This document shows, piece after piece, positions 27,883 through 36,787 of a DNA stretch of 64,000 nucleotides. The notes below the pieces were generated by a model that did no database searches, had not been told where the DNA came from, and saw only the letters and a program-made list of their open reading frames with translations. The translations under genes and the position numbers were made by a program. Each line of letters begins with the position of its first letter. Positions within the stretch are counted from its first letter, which is position 1. Source of the stretch: Pseudonocardia sp. N23 (GTDB taxonomy: Bacteria > Actinomycetota > Actinomycetes > Mycobacteriales > Pseudonocardiaceae); assembly GCF_002583555.1 (NCBI RefSeq), contig NZ_BEGX01000032.1, positions 62,001 to 126,000 on the forward strand. Direction: 5' to 3'.

Positions 27883-28515
27883 CTACCGGCGGAGAATGCC
27901 GTGCTCGGTGGCGAGGGCGACGGCAGCGGTACGGGAGTCGACGCCGAGCTTGGCGTAGATGTGGACGAGATGGGACTTGACCGTGGCCTGGCTGAGGTAG
28001 AGCCGCTTGCTGATGTCATGGTTGGACAGACCCTGCCCCACGAGATCGAGGACCTCGATCTCACGGCGGCTCAACGCGACGGATGGGCTGCGCATCCGGT
28101 TCATCAGACGTGCAGCCACGGTGGGGGCGAGGGCGGACCGGCCCGCCGCCGCTGCGCGGACGGCGGCACCGAGCTCGTCGGGTGGTGCGTCCTTGAGCAG
28201 GTACCCGGTGGCTCCGGCCTCCACCGCCGCGATGATGTCGGCGTCGCTGTCGTAGGTGGTGAGGACCAGGACCCGAGGGGCCCCCGGCTGAGCGAGGATC
28301 GCCGCGGTGGCCTGGTCACCGGACATTCCGTCGCCGAACTGCAGGTCCATCAGGACGACGTCGACATCGCCCGCCGCGGCGGCGGACACGGCCTGTTCGG
28401 CGGTGGCCGCCTCCGCGACGATGGTGAAGTCGGGCTCGGTCTCCAGGACCGCACGAAGGCCGCGTCGCACGATCGGATGGTCATCGGCGAGCAGCAAGCG
28501 GATCTGCGTCGTCAC
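27883..28515 (-). CDS. NarL/LuxR-family response regulator
   Basis: The 210-residue regulator has a receiver domain with LADDHP acidic residues, phospho-acceptor Asp57 in VLMDLQF, switch LTTYD and GYLLKDA. A C-terminal LuxR helix-turn-helix follows (LSRREIEVLDLVGQGLSNHD to SHLVHIYAKLGV). The ATG overlaps the kinase stop as ATGA. With the kinase it probably controls the divergent DUF2871-ABC operon, as in similar kinase-regulator-ABC sets. Confidence 0.95.
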   Translation of the reverse strand: MTTQIRLLLADDHPIVRRGLRAVLETEPDFTIVAEAATAEQAVSAAAAGDVDVVLMDLQFGDGMSGDQATAAILAQPGAPRVLVLTTYDSDADIIAAVEAGATGYLLKDAPPDELGAAVRAAAAGRSALAPTVAARLMNRMRSPSVALSRREIEVLDLVGQGLSNHDISKRLYLSQATVKSHLVHIYAKLGVDSRTAAVALATEHGILRR

Positions 28516-29738
28516 AGCGGAACGGATTCCTGAGCTGCTTCCGGAGCCGAGTCGGCAGCGCGGAGCGGGAAGCCCACGGCGACCGCGGTGCCCTCCCCGG
28601 GTGCTGACTCGACGGTGAGCGTGCCGTCGAGCGCACGAGCCCGCCCACGCATGGCGGCGAGCCCGAACCCGCCGTCGGTTCGGCCAGGGACCGGGCGCTG
28701 TGTCGGGTCGAACCCGACTCCATCGTCGACCACGTCGAGCGCGACTCCGGAGTCCATGTAGGTCAATGTGACCTCCGCCCGGGTCGCCCGAGCGTGCTGG
28801 ACGGTGTTGGCGAGTGCCGCCTGCGCTATTCGCAGGATCGCGACCTCGTACGGGACCGGGAGCCGGAACCCCGCACCGCTGAGGTGAAAGTGCACGACGA
28901 GGCCGGACCGGACGGTCGTGGTCTCGCAGAGCCGGGCGAGGGCGGCGGACAAGGAGTCGCCTTCGAGCCCGGGCGGTGCGAGAGCGTGTACGAAGCGGCG
29001 GGCTTCGGCGAGGTTCTCCCGCGCCGCGATCCGCGCCTGTTCGACGTGGACGGCCGCCATCTCCGGGTTCCCCGGCAGAGCACGCTCGGCGGCACGCAGG
29101 AGCAGCTGGATGCTCGACAGACCTTGGGCGAGGGTGTCGTGGATCTCCCGGGCGAGCCGTTCGCGCTCGGTCGAGACGCCCGCGGCCCGCTCGGCAGCGG
29201 CGAGCTCGTTACGGGTCTCGGTGAGCTCTTCGATCAACAATGCCCGCTGTGTGCTCTGCCGGTACAACGCCTGGTAGCCCAGCGCAGTCGCCACCGCGAC
29301 CGCCGCGCCGATCGTCGGCCCGATCACGGCTGCCGGACCGAGCGTCCCCTGATGGAAGGCGAAGCCGCCGACCGCCATGACCAGGATGACGCCGACCGCC
29401 GCCAGACCCCACCTGACCGGGAGCAGGTGCAGCTGCAGGAAGAACAGCGGGAAGGCGAGCCAGACCCCGTCCGGCGTCGACACCAGCAACAGCAGCCAGG
29501 CGACGGTCAGCACGGCCAGCCACCACGCGGACGACGCCGTCGACCGGCCCACCGACGGCACGAGCTGCCCGCCCAGGTAGACCAGGCCGACGAGCACCGC
29601 GAGTGCGACCACCACGGGCCGGTCGGTCGTACCGGCCACGACGCTGCGCACGACGACAAGCGTGAGCAGCCCGATGACCAGGGCGTGCAGGCACCCGCGC
29701 ACGAGTCGGAGCGGGCGGTCCAGCACGGGGGGGTTCAT
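28512..29738 (-). CDS. Sensor histidine kinase (HisKA_3 type)
   Basis: The 408-residue kinase has about six hydrophobic segments in its first 170 residues and no large outside loop. The dimerisation/phosphoacceptor motif LAREIHDTLAQGLSSIQLLL carries the histidine. The ATPase region has ANTVQHARA, VVDDGVGFDP and GGFGLAAMRGRARAL. Such kinases sense signals within or near the membrane. It forms a coupled operon with the response regulator. Confidence 0.95.
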   Translation of the reverse strand: MNPPVLDRPLRLVRGCLHALVIGLLTLVVVRSVVAGTTDRPVVVALAVLVGLVYLGGQLVPSVGRSTASSAWWLAVLTVAWLLLLVSTPDGVWLAFPLFFLQLHLLPVRWGLAAVGVILVMAVGGFAFHQGTLGPAAVIGPTIGAAVAVATALGYQALYRQSTQRALLIEELTETRNELAAAERAAGVSTERERLAREIHDTLAQGLSSIQLLLRAAERALPGNPEMAAVHVEQARIAARENLAEARRFVHALAPPGLEGDSLSAALARLCETTTVRSGLVVHFHLSGAGFRLPVPYEVAILRIAQAALANTVQHARATRAEVTLTYMDSGVALDVVDDGVGFDPTQRPVPGRTDGGFGLAAMRGRARALDGTLTVESAPGEGTAVAVGFPLRAADSAPEAAQESVPL

Positions 29739-29886
29739 GGCTGTCCCAGGGTAGCTCCGGCCAGGGCGCCGTCATCGATCGAAAGGTGGAGCCGCGGCCG
29801 CCTCCTTCGATACCGGCCGGCCGTTCCGCCGTGCGATGGCGTGGGTGCCCACCCCGATGAGACTGAGAGCCGAAGGAAGGAATCCG

Positions 29887-30312
29887 ATGACCAAGCTCTC
29901 CTACGCGGCACTCGTCTCGACGGTCCTGGGCCTGGCCGCAGGCCTCTATTACCGCGAGCTCACCAAGGCCCACGAGTTCACCGGCTCCACGCAGCTCTCT
30001 GTCGTGCACACCCACCTACTGACCCTCGGCACGCTGTTCTTCCTGCTGGCGCTCCTGCTGGAGCAGGCCTTCGGCCTGTCCCGCAGCCGCCTGTTCGGCT
30101 GGTTCTTCTGGATCTACAGCGCGGGCCTCACCCTGACGGTGGCCATGCTGACTCTCCGCGGGACGCTGACGGTGCTGGGGCAGGAGGCCGGCGCCGCGAT
30201 CGCCGGGATCGCCGGGCTGGGACACATCCTCCTCACCGTCGCCCTGATGCTGTTCTTCGCCGTGCTGCACCGGTGTGTGACCGCGCGCGACACGGTTGTG
30301 CGGTCCGCCTGA
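29887..30312 (+). CDS. DUF2871 membrane protein
   Basis: The 141-residue protein has four hydrophobic helices with the family's YRELTKAHEFTGSTQLSVVH near the first loop and THLLTLGTLFFLLALLLEQAF. The function of DUF2871 is unknown. ATG follows AAGGAAGGAATCCG. The stop overlaps the permease start (TGATG), so the two are co-translated. Confidence 0.85.
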   Translation: MTKLSYAALVSTVLGLAAGLYYRELTKAHEFTGSTQLSVVHTHLLTLGTLFFLLALLLEQAFGLSRSRLFGWFFWIYSAGLTLTVAMLTLRGTLTVLGQEAGAAIAGIAGLGHILLTVALMLFFAVLHRCVTARDTVVRSA

Positions 30313-31382
30313 TGTTCGTCGCATGGAGGGACCTGCGTTTCGCCCGCGGCCGGTTCGCCCTGATGGGTGCGGTGGTCGTCCTGATCACCATGCTGGTCGG
30401 GTTGCTCTCCGGTCTCACCGCGGGCCTGGCCCGTGACAGCACGTCGGCGATCTCCCAACTGCCGGCCGACCATCTCGTGTTCTCCACCCCCCCGGGTTCC
30501 GCGGCTCCCTCGTTCACCTCGTCCACGATCGACGTTCAGACCAGGCGCGCGTGGGCACAGACACCGGGCGTCACCGCCGTGGAGCCGCTGGGCCTCTCGA
30601 CCACCCGCGCCGAAGCGAGCACCGCCACCGCTGTCGTGACCGCAGTGGGGATCGAGCAGGCGTCGCGGCTCGGCCCAGACGGGTCGGGAGTTGCTCCGGG
30701 GACGGTCACGCTCTCGGACAAGGCTGCCGACGACCTCGGCGCCGGGATCGGCTCGACGGTCAGCGTCGCGGGCCTGAGCCTCGATGTTGTCGCCATCAGC
30801 GGTGACGCCTCCTACAGCCACGTCCCGGTGATGTGGACGAACCTCGACGACTGGCAGCGGCTCAGCCCGGGTTCGAGTCCGCACTCGACCGTGCTCGCGG
30901 TGACCACCGAGCACGGCGCCGACCTCGCCGCCGCCGACACGCGCCTGGGCACGACCACCCTGTCCCGGGCCGACGCGTTGTCCGCGATCGGCTCCTATAC
31001 CTCGGAGAACGGGTCGCTGCAGCTCATGCGCGGTTTCCTGTTCGCCATCTCCGCACTGGTCATCGGCGCCTTCTTCACCGTGTGGACCATCCAACGCAGC
31101 GGTGACATCGCCGTGCTGAAGGCGCTCGGGGCGTCCACCGGGTACCTGCTGCGCGACGCACTCGGCCAGGCGACGGTCCTCCTTGTCGGCGGCACCGCGA
31201 TCGGCATCGGCGTCGCAGCGGGCCTGGGCACACTGGCCACGGACACCGTCCCCTTCGTCCTCGACGCGGCGACGGTCCTGCTGCCCGGCTCCGTCACGAT
31301 CGTTCTCGGCGTCCTCGGGGCGGCGCTGTCCATCCGTCGGATCACCGCGGTGGATCCGCTCACCGCCCTGTCCGCCCGCTGA
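30312..31382 (+). CDS. ABC transporter permease (FtsX/MacB-like)
   Basis: The 356-residue permease has one N-terminal helix (FALMGAVVVLITMLVGLLSG), a large extracytoplasmic domain from about 45 to 240, then three C-terminal helices including ALVIGAFFTVWTIQRSGDIAVLKALGAS, the FtsX-family signature. This single-subunit, one-domain form likely works as a dimer with the next gene's ATPase. Members export lipids, peptides or antibiotics; the substrate is unknown. Confidence 0.9.
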   Translation: MFVAWRDLRFARGRFALMGAVVVLITMLVGLLSGLTAGLARDSTSAISQLPADHLVFSTPPGSAAPSFTSSTIDVQTRRAWAQTPGVTAVEPLGLSTTRAEASTATAVVTAVGIEQASRLGPDGSGVAPGTVTLSDKAADDLGAGIGSTVSVAGLSLDVVAISGDASYSHVPVMWTNLDDWQRLSPGSSPHSTVLAVTTEHGADLAAADTRLGTTTLSRADALSAIGSYTSENGSLQLMRGFLFAISALVIGAFFTVWTIQRSGDIAVLKALGASTGYLLRDALGQATVLLVGGTAIGIGVAAGLGTLATDTVPFVLDAATVLLPGSVTIVLGVLGAALSIRRITAVDPLTALSAR

Positions 31383-31395
31383 ACCGGAGCATCCG

Positions 31396-32076
31396 ATGAG
31401 TCTGCACCTGACCGACGTCACTCTCACCTACCCCGACGGTGACAGCCGGCTGACCGCGCTTGATCACGTCGATCTGCACGTCGCGGCTGGGACGATCACC
31501 GCGGTGACCGGCCCGTCGGGCGCAGGCAAGTCCAGCCTGCTCGCCGTCGCGGCGACCCTGATCACCCCGGACAGCGGCACCGTCGTCGTCGACGGCGTCT
31601 CCACCTCTGGCCTGGCCAAGGCCGAGCTGACCGATCTGCGTCGCAGCCGGATCGGGATCGTGTTCCAACAGCCCAACCTCATCGCGTCGCTCACCACACT
31701 CGAGCAACTGCAGCTGATGAACCACATCAGCGGCCGCTCCCCCGCAGCCGCACTCGACCGGGCCCGCGAGCTGCTCGACGCCGTCGGCCTGCGCGATGTC
31801 GCCGACCGCCGGCCGCACCAGCTCTCCGGCGGGCAACGTCAACGCGCCAACATCGCCCGCGCGCTGATGAACCGACCCGCGGTCCTGCTCGTCGACGAGC
31901 CCACCAGCGCGCTGGACTCCGAGCGTGGCGCTGCGGTGATCGAGCTCATCACCACCCTCACCCACCGAGACGCCACCGCGACCGTCCTCGTCACTCACGA
32001 CCGCACGCATCTCGCCGGCGTCGACCAGGAACTCGTTGTCCGTGACGGGCGTCCCGCACAGTCGTCGGCGAGGTGA
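31396..32076 (+). CDS. ABC transporter ATP-binding protein (LolD/MacB type)
   Basis: The 226-residue ATPase has Walker A TGPSGAGKSS, Q-loop IVFQQPNLI, signature LSGGQRQRANIARAL, Walker B AVLLVDEPTSALD and the switch histidine in VLVTHD. It begins 13 bases after the permease and completes the transporter. The operon faces the kinase-regulator pair across a 148-base gap. Confidence 0.95.
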   Translation: MSLHLTDVTLTYPDGDSRLTALDHVDLHVAAGTITAVTGPSGAGKSSLLAVAATLITPDSGTVVVDGVSTSGLAKAELTDLRRSRIGIVFQQPNLIASLTTLEQLQLMNHISGRSPAAALDRARELLDAVGLRDVADRRPHQLSGGQRQRANIARALMNRPAVLLVDEPTSALDSERGAAVIELITTLTHRDATATVLVTHDRTHLAGVDQELVVRDGRPAQSSAR

Positions 32077-32308
32077 GTCCTCTCGATGCTCATCCGCTCG
32101 CCGTTGCCGCTCGGGCCGCCTGCTCTCATGCAGCGGACACACGGCGGCCGGCGACACGGCCAGGCCAGAGCATCGAAAGTGCTCGTGGACCTGGTCGTTG
32201 TCGTTGTGAGGCAGGCGCGGTTCTCTTGTCGTTTCCGTCCAAGACGGCCGCCGCCTCCGCGATCTAGCGTGCATCGGACAGTCCGCCCGAGCACGAGGAG
32301 ACAGCACG

Positions 32309-32884
32309 ATGCGTGACCTGGTCTACACCGGCTTCATGTCGCTCGACGGCGTTGTGGACTCTCCCGGCGGACCGCAGGAGGGTCACCGCAGCGGCGGGTG
32401 GGTGTTCAAGGATCTCGAGTTCGTCCCGGAGGCCTGGTCGCTCAAGGGCGAGGAGCTCGCCGACACGACGGCGCTGATGTTCGGCCGCCGCAGCTATGAG
32501 GCGTTCGCGTCGGTGTGGCCCGGTTCGCCCGACCACGCCGGCTACAAGGAGCTGCCCAAGTACGTGGTGTCGGCGACCCTGACCGACGACGCCCTCGTCG
32601 ACGGGTGGGGGCCGACGACGATCCTCCGCTCGACCGAGGACGTGGCCGCGCTCAGGGAGGGCGACGGCGGCGCGATCTTCGTCCACGGCAGCGCGGAGCT
32701 CGCCCGGCGGCTGTCGGACGCGGGCCTGGTCGACCGGTACAACCTGCTCGTCTTCCCCGTGCTGCTCGGTGCCGGGAAGAGCCTGTTCGACAGGGCCGAC
32801 CGGGACAAGCAGATGCTGACCCTGCGGGAGTCGGAGAGCTACTCCAACGGGATCCTGAAGCTCGTCTACGACGTCACGCGCTGA
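32309..32884 (+). CDS. Dihydrofolate reductase-like (RibD C-terminal) protein 1
   Basis: The 191-residue protein has the DHFR-like fold of the RibD C-terminal family: YTGFMSLDGVVDSPGG at the start, TALMFGRRSYEAF, KYVVSATLTDDA, IFVHGSAELARRLSDAGLVD and VFPVLLGAGKSLFD. These NADPH-binding reductases are common in actinobacteria and mostly lack known substrates. It ends 19 bases inside the convergent AraC gene. A second member lies at 39597-40235. Confidence 0.9.
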   Translation: MRDLVYTGFMSLDGVVDSPGGPQEGHRSGGWVFKDLEFVPEAWSLKGEELADTTALMFGRRSYEAFASVWPGSPDHAGYKELPKYVVSATLTDDALVDGWGPTTILRSTEDVAALREGDGGAIFVHGSAELARRLSDAGLVDRYNLLVFPVLLGAGKSLFDRADRDKQMLTLRESESYSNGILKLVYDVTR

Positions 32885-33585
32885 TCCAGGTCGAGGGCGA
32901 GCGGGCCCCCGGCACCCTCCCGCAGCTGCCGGACGGTGCGGCCGACGTAGCAGCGCAGCGCCCGGGCGAGGTGCGGCTCGTCGAAGTAGTCGAGCGCGGC
33001 GACGACGTCGGTGGCCGGGTCCCCGGCGGCCAGCAGCTCCGCCGCCCTGCGAGCCCGCTCGATCTGGCGGACGGCGCCGCGGGTCAGCCCGGTGGCGGCG
33101 CGGAACCGGCGTTCGACGGTGCGCCCCGAGACGTCCGGGTGGTGGCCCCGCAGCACGTCGGCGACGAGTGGGTCACGGACGACCGTCCCGGCCCGGACGA
33201 GCCTGCCGACCAGGGCCTCGACGTCGTCGGGGCCGGGTGTCTCCCAGCTCGCGCCGTCGAGCCGGAACGTCCGTCGGGTGGTGTCGGGCAGCTCGATGCC
33301 GCCGTCGACCAGCGCCGCCGTGGGCACGACCCGCAACGAGGTGCCCACGGCGAAGTCGATACCCGTGAAGGTGGCGCCCTCCGGCACGGGCGCGGTCCCG
33401 GTCCGGGTCTCGGGGCCGGTGACGCCCGCGTGGGTGCGGCCGGCCTGCTCCCAGAACACCAGGCCCCAGCGGACCGCCGCGACCGAGGTCATCGCGGTGA
33501 CCCGGTCGCTCGTGCACGTCCAGACGGAGTCGACCCACGTCGAGTCGGACCGACGCGTCTCGAACCGGAGGCCCACGGGAGGCAC
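32866..33585 (-). CDS. AraC-family regulator
   Basis: The 239-residue regulator has an N-terminal beta-rich domain (RFETRRSDSTWVDSVW to FTGIDFAVGTSLR) and a C-terminal helix-turn-helix pair (SGRTVERRFRAATGLTRGAV, VAALDYFDEPHLARALRCYVG). GTG at 33585 gives the family N-terminus VPPVGLRF. It is convergent with the reductase and may control genes nearby, but no operator is clear. Confidence 0.88.
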   Translation of the reverse strand: MPPVGLRFETRRSDSTWVDSVWTCTSDRVTAMTSVAAVRWGLVFWEQAGRTHAGVTGPETRTGTAPVPEGATFTGIDFAVGTSLRVVPTAALVDGGIELPDTTRRTFRLDGASWETPGPDDVEALVGRLVRAGTVVRDPLVADVLRGHHPDVSGRTVERRFRAATGLTRGAVRQIERARRAAELLAAGDPATDVVAALDYFDEPHLARALRCYVGRTVRQLREGAGGPLALDLDQRVTS

Positions 33586-33680
33586 GATACGTCGGCTCAG
33601 GCCCCGGCGATCTCGGTGAGGCGGCGGTCGAGGAGGCGCCGTCGGTGAGCCGGCGCGCCGGCGTCGACGGACGACCGCCG

Positions 33681-33932
33681 TCAGATCCCTTCGGCGACCG
33701 GGTGGATCTCGTCGGCGACGAGTCCGTGCGCCTCGCGGTGGACGGCTGCGGCCTCCTCCGCGCTGGGGGCGTCGACGAGGCAGAAGATCTTTCCGTTGGC
33801 CGCGTCGACCCAGTACTGGCGGTAGTCGACCCCGTGCGCGGCCTGGACGCGGAGGTCGGCCTCGTGCGCCTTCGCGACGTCGTCCAGGTTGATCGTGCCG
33901 TCCATGTTGTGCACGTCCATGAACAGAGGCAT
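33681..33932 (-). CDS. DUF4242 protein (SCO4226-like)
   Basis: The 83-residue ferredoxin-like-fold protein begins MPLFMDVHNMDGTINLDDVAKAHEADL, with GKIFCLVDAPSAEEAAAVHREAHGLVADEIHPV. The matching Streptomyces protein SCO4226 forms a dimer that binds nickel through histidines; whether this one binds metal is inference. It lies divergent from the next AraC gene. Confidence 0.85.
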   Translation of the reverse strand: MPLFMDVHNMDGTINLDDVAKAHEADLRVQAAHGVDYRQYWVDAANGKIFCLVDAPSAEEAAAVHREAHGLVADEIHPVAEGI

Positions 33933-33972
33933 TGTCGATTCCCTTCTCCCGGCCCGAGGGCCTCATCTGCTG

Positions 33973-35019
33973 ATGGGATCGAGTCTCATGGCGCGGACGG
34001 ACGTCGAGAATGACCGGGACACCGGCGAACCTGACCCGGTGCCCACCAGGGGTCCGTCGGCGGCGCTGAACGCGGCGTTGGAACGGTTGCGGCTGCAGGG
34101 TGCGGTGTTCCTGCGTGCGGAGTACCGGGAGCCGTGGGCGTACGAGTCGCTCCCCGGTCCGGCGACGGCGAACCTGCTGCGGCCGGGCGAGACGCGGGTC
34201 GTGCTGTTCCACGTCGTCGCGTCGGGACGCTGCTGGGTGGCGGTCGGCGACGGGGAGCGGCACTGGGCTGCCGACGGCGACGTGATCGTGCTGCCCTACG
34301 GCGACCAGCACCGGATGGGGGGCGTCGACGACGCCGAGGTCGTGCCGCTGCTGTCGTTCCTCGTGCCGCCGCCGTGGGCGCAGATGCCGGTGCTGCGCCA
34401 TGGTGCCGACGGCACTCTCACCGGCGTGGTCTGCGGATACCTGCACAGCAGCGACCCGCTGTTCGACCCCGCGATGCGGGTCTTCCCGCCGGTGTTCGTC
34501 GTCCGTCCGCCCGCCGGTCCCGCGGCCGACTGGGTGCGGGCCAACATCACGTACGCGTTGGCACAGACGGGCGACGGCCTCGTCGACGCCACTGCCCTGT
34601 CGACGACGCGGCTGCCGGAGATGCTGCTCGTCGAGGTGCTACGGCTGCACCTGGCGACGGCACCCGCGACCGAACGGGGCTGGGTGGCGGCGCTGCGGGA
34701 CCCCGTGGTCGCGCCGGCGATGGCGCTGCTGCACGGCGAGCCCGAGCGGAAGTGGACGGTCGAGGAGCTGGCCCGTGCGACGGCGGTGTCGCGGTCGCTG
34801 CTCGACGCCCGCTTCCGCGACGTCCTGGGCCGCTCACCGATCCGCTACCTCACGGAATGGCGGATGCATCTGGCCCGTGACCTGCTCTCGACGACGGACC
34901 TGCCCGTCGTCGCGGTGGCGCGCCGTGTCGGCTACGACGCCGAGGAGGCGTTCAGCCGGGCGTTCAAGCGTCACCACGGCACAGCTCCGGGGGTGTGGCG
35001 GTCCGCGCACCACGCTTGA
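33973..35019 (+). CDS. AraC-family regulator with N-terminal cupin
   Basis: The 348-residue protein has a cupin ligand domain (VVLFHVVASGRCWVAVGDGE, DGDVIVLPYGDQHRMGG), a linker, and a C-terminal AraC domain (WTVEELARATAVSRSLLDAR, SPIRYLTEWRMHLARDLL, VAVARRVGYDAEEAFSRAFK). The cupin probably binds a small effector. It starts at ATG 33973 or the in-frame ATG at 33988. Its divergent partner encodes the DUF4242 protein. Confidence 0.92.
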   Translation: MGSSLMARTDVENDRDTGEPDPVPTRGPSAALNAALERLRLQGAVFLRAEYREPWAYESLPGPATANLLRPGETRVVLFHVVASGRCWVAVGDGERHWAADGDVIVLPYGDQHRMGGVDDAEVVPLLSFLVPPPWAQMPVLRHGADGTLTGVVCGYLHSSDPLFDPAMRVFPPVFVVRPPAGPAADWVRANITYALAQTGDGLVDATALSTTRLPEMLLVEVLRLHLATAPATERGWVAALRDPVVAPAMALLHGEPERKWTVEELARATAVSRSLLDARFRDVLGRSPIRYLTEWRMHLARDLLSTTDLPVVAVARRVGYDAEEAFSRAFKRHHGTAPGVWRSAHHA

Positions 35020-35040
35020 CCTTGACATGGTGTCAAGGTC
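35018..35040 (+). promoter_or_regulatory. Perfect palindrome, probable MerR-type operator
   Basis: GACCTTGACA, spacer TGG, TGTCAAGGTC is a perfect 10-base inverted repeat 27 bases upstream of the HEAT-repeat gene. Sequences of the form CCTTGAC-n-GTCAAGG are typical of MerR-family operators, and a MerR-domain protein is encoded as the second gene of this unit, so autoregulation is likely. The left arm contains TTGACA, usable as a -35 box. Confidence 0.75.
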
Positions 35041-35066
35041 TGGGGTGGGTCGAGGAGGTGGTCCCG

Positions 35067-35717
35067 ATGACCCCACAGGAGACGCTGGTCCGGGCCCTGG
35101 TGCACGGCGACGCGTCGGTACGGCTGCGGGCGGCGCTGGCGGCGGGCACGTCGCCGGACCCGGGCTACGTCGACACCCTGGTGGCGCGGTGCGCGGTGGA
35201 GCCCGACTTCTCGGTGCGCGAGATGCTGACGTGGGCGCTGATCCGCCAGTCCCCGGCGTCGACGGTCCCGCTGGTCGTCGCACAGCTGCGCTCGGGGCGG
35301 GCGCAGGCCCGTAGCCAGGCGCTGCACACGTTGTCGAAGATCCAGGACCCGCGGACGTGGCCCGCCATCACCCGGGAGCTGCTGACCGACCCCGACGACG
35401 AGGTGGCGCGCGCGGCCTGGCGGACAGCGGTCGGGCTTGCTCCCGAGGGCGAGCGGCTGGCGCTCGCCGAGGTGCTGGTGACGCAGCTCGGGCGCGGCAG
35501 CCGTGAGGTGCAGCTGAGCCTGAGCCGGGCGTTGATCGGACTCGGTGAGGTGATGTTGCCGGCGTTGCAGGACTCGCTGGAGGCGCCGGACCCGCTGGTC
35601 CGGCACCATGCCGTTGCCACACAACGGCTCCTGCGCGACCCGGAGGCGGGGTTCGAGCTCGCCGTCGAGGCGGCGAAGCGGGTGGTGGCGCTCGGCGGAC
35701 ACAGCCCGGAGGGGTGA
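35067..35717 (+). CDS. HEAT-repeat protein
   Basis: The 216-residue protein is built of HEAT-like helix pairs (DASVRLRAALAAG, DFSVREMLTWALIRQ, RAQARSQALHTLSKI, DDEVARAAWRTAVGL, SREVQLSLSRALIGLGEVML, DPLVRHHAVATQRLL). HEAT solenoids bind proteins; no catalytic motif is present. ATG follows GAGGAGG. The MerR-HEAT gene starts 7 bases after its stop, so the two are one unit and may bind each other or a common partner. Confidence 0.85.
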   Translation: MTPQETLVRALVHGDASVRLRAALAAGTSPDPGYVDTLVARCAVEPDFSVREMLTWALIRQSPASTVPLVVAQLRSGRAQARSQALHTLSKIQDPRTWPAITRELLTDPDDEVARAAWRTAVGLAPEGERLALAEVLVTQLGRGSREVQLSLSRALIGLGEVMLPALQDSLEAPDPLVRHHAVATQRLLRDPEAGFELAVEAAKRVVALGGHSPEG

Positions 35718-35724
35718 CACGACA

Positions 35725-36729
35725 GTGCTGATCGGTGACGTGGCCCGTCGGTCGGGGGTGAGTGCGCGCATGTTGCGGCACTACGACTCCCTCGGTCTCG
35801 CCTCCCCGACGGGCCGGACCGGCGCCGGTTACCGGGAGTACTCCGAGGAGGACATCCGGCGGATCCTGCACATCGAGATCCTGCGGTCGCTGGGGTTGTC
35901 GCTGCGCGAGGTCGGGCGCGCGCTCGACGACCCGGCTTTCGCCCCAGCCGCGGCGGTGGACGACCTGGTCGACCGGACGCGGGAACGGATCGCCCGCGAG
36001 CAGGAGCTGTTGACGCGGTTGCGCCGGATCAGCGCGGCCGATCCCCTTGGCTGGGACGAGGTCCTGCAGGTCATCGCGTTGCTGCAGGGACTCGGCTCGG
36101 ACAGCGTGGGACGCCGGCAGCGGGCGGCGCTGTCGTCGGCCGACGACGTCGCGGTGCCGGTGGAGGCGCTCGTGGAGGCGGTGCTGAGCGAGTCGGACCC
36201 GACCGTCGCCGGGACGCTGCGGTGGGCGCTGGCCCGGTCGGGTGCAGACGGGTCGGCCCTGCTGGCCGGTGCGCTCGCGTCGCCGGTGGCGGAGGTCCGC
36301 AGACGGGCCGTCGAGGCCGTCGCGGAGCTGCCGGGCGAGGAGGCGGCAGCGGCGCTGCGCACGGCTCTGAGCAGCGACGACGTCGAGGTTCGCCGGCGCG
36401 CGGCGCTGGCGCTGGGGCCCCGCGGGGTCGTCGAGACGGTGCCGACGCTCGTCGACATGGTGGTGGCGGCGGTGAACGACGTCGAGGCTGCCGACGCGCT
36501 GGGCGTGCTCGCGGGCCGACCGGGGGCGGCGGACGGGATCGCCACGCAGATCGTGGACCGGCTCGCCGCCGGGACCCTCGACGCGGACGCGCGGCGACGG
36601 TTGGCGCAGGCGTTCGCGGGCATCCCGGGACCGGTGGCGTCGACGGCGCTGACCGGGCTCGCGGCCGACCCGGATCGTGGTGTCGCGGTGACCGCCGGAT
36701 ACGTGTTGGGGCTACGCGTCGGGAACTGA
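35725..36729 (+). CDS. MerR-family regulator fused to HEAT repeats
   Basis: The 334-residue protein opens with a MerR DNA-binding domain (LIGDVARRSGVSARMLRHYD, AGYREYSEEDIRRILHIEIL, LGLSLREVGRAL) and a dimerisation helix to about 125. The rest is HEAT-like repeats (SDPTVAGTLRWALA, SPVAEVRRRAVEAV, DDVEVRRRAALALG, DRGVAVTAGYVLG) in place of a small-molecule domain. The effector may therefore be a protein. GTG start. The likely operator is the palindrome at 35018-35040. Confidence 0.9.
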   Translation: MLIGDVARRSGVSARMLRHYDSLGLASPTGRTGAGYREYSEEDIRRILHIEILRSLGLSLREVGRALDDPAFAPAAAVDDLVDRTRERIAREQELLTRLRRISAADPLGWDEVLQVIALLQGLGSDSVGRRQRAALSSADDVAVPVEALVEAVLSESDPTVAGTLRWALARSGADGSALLAGALASPVAEVRRRAVEAVAELPGEEAAAALRTALSSDDVEVRRRAALALGPRGVVETVPTLVDMVVAAVNDVEAADALGVLAGRPGAADGIATQIVDRLAAGTLDADARRRLAQAFAGIPGPVASTALTGLAADPDRGVAVTAGYVLGLRVGN

Positions 36730-36787
36730 CCGGACCAGTCGGACGATCGACTCTCCTCAGCGGCCGATTTCCTGGGACGCTGGTGGG

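Noticed and set aside
33597-33650. Short minus-strand tail reading RRLLDRRLTEIAGA before a stop
   Set aside because: It looks like a natural protein end, but too little is left upstream to support a gene or pseudogene call.
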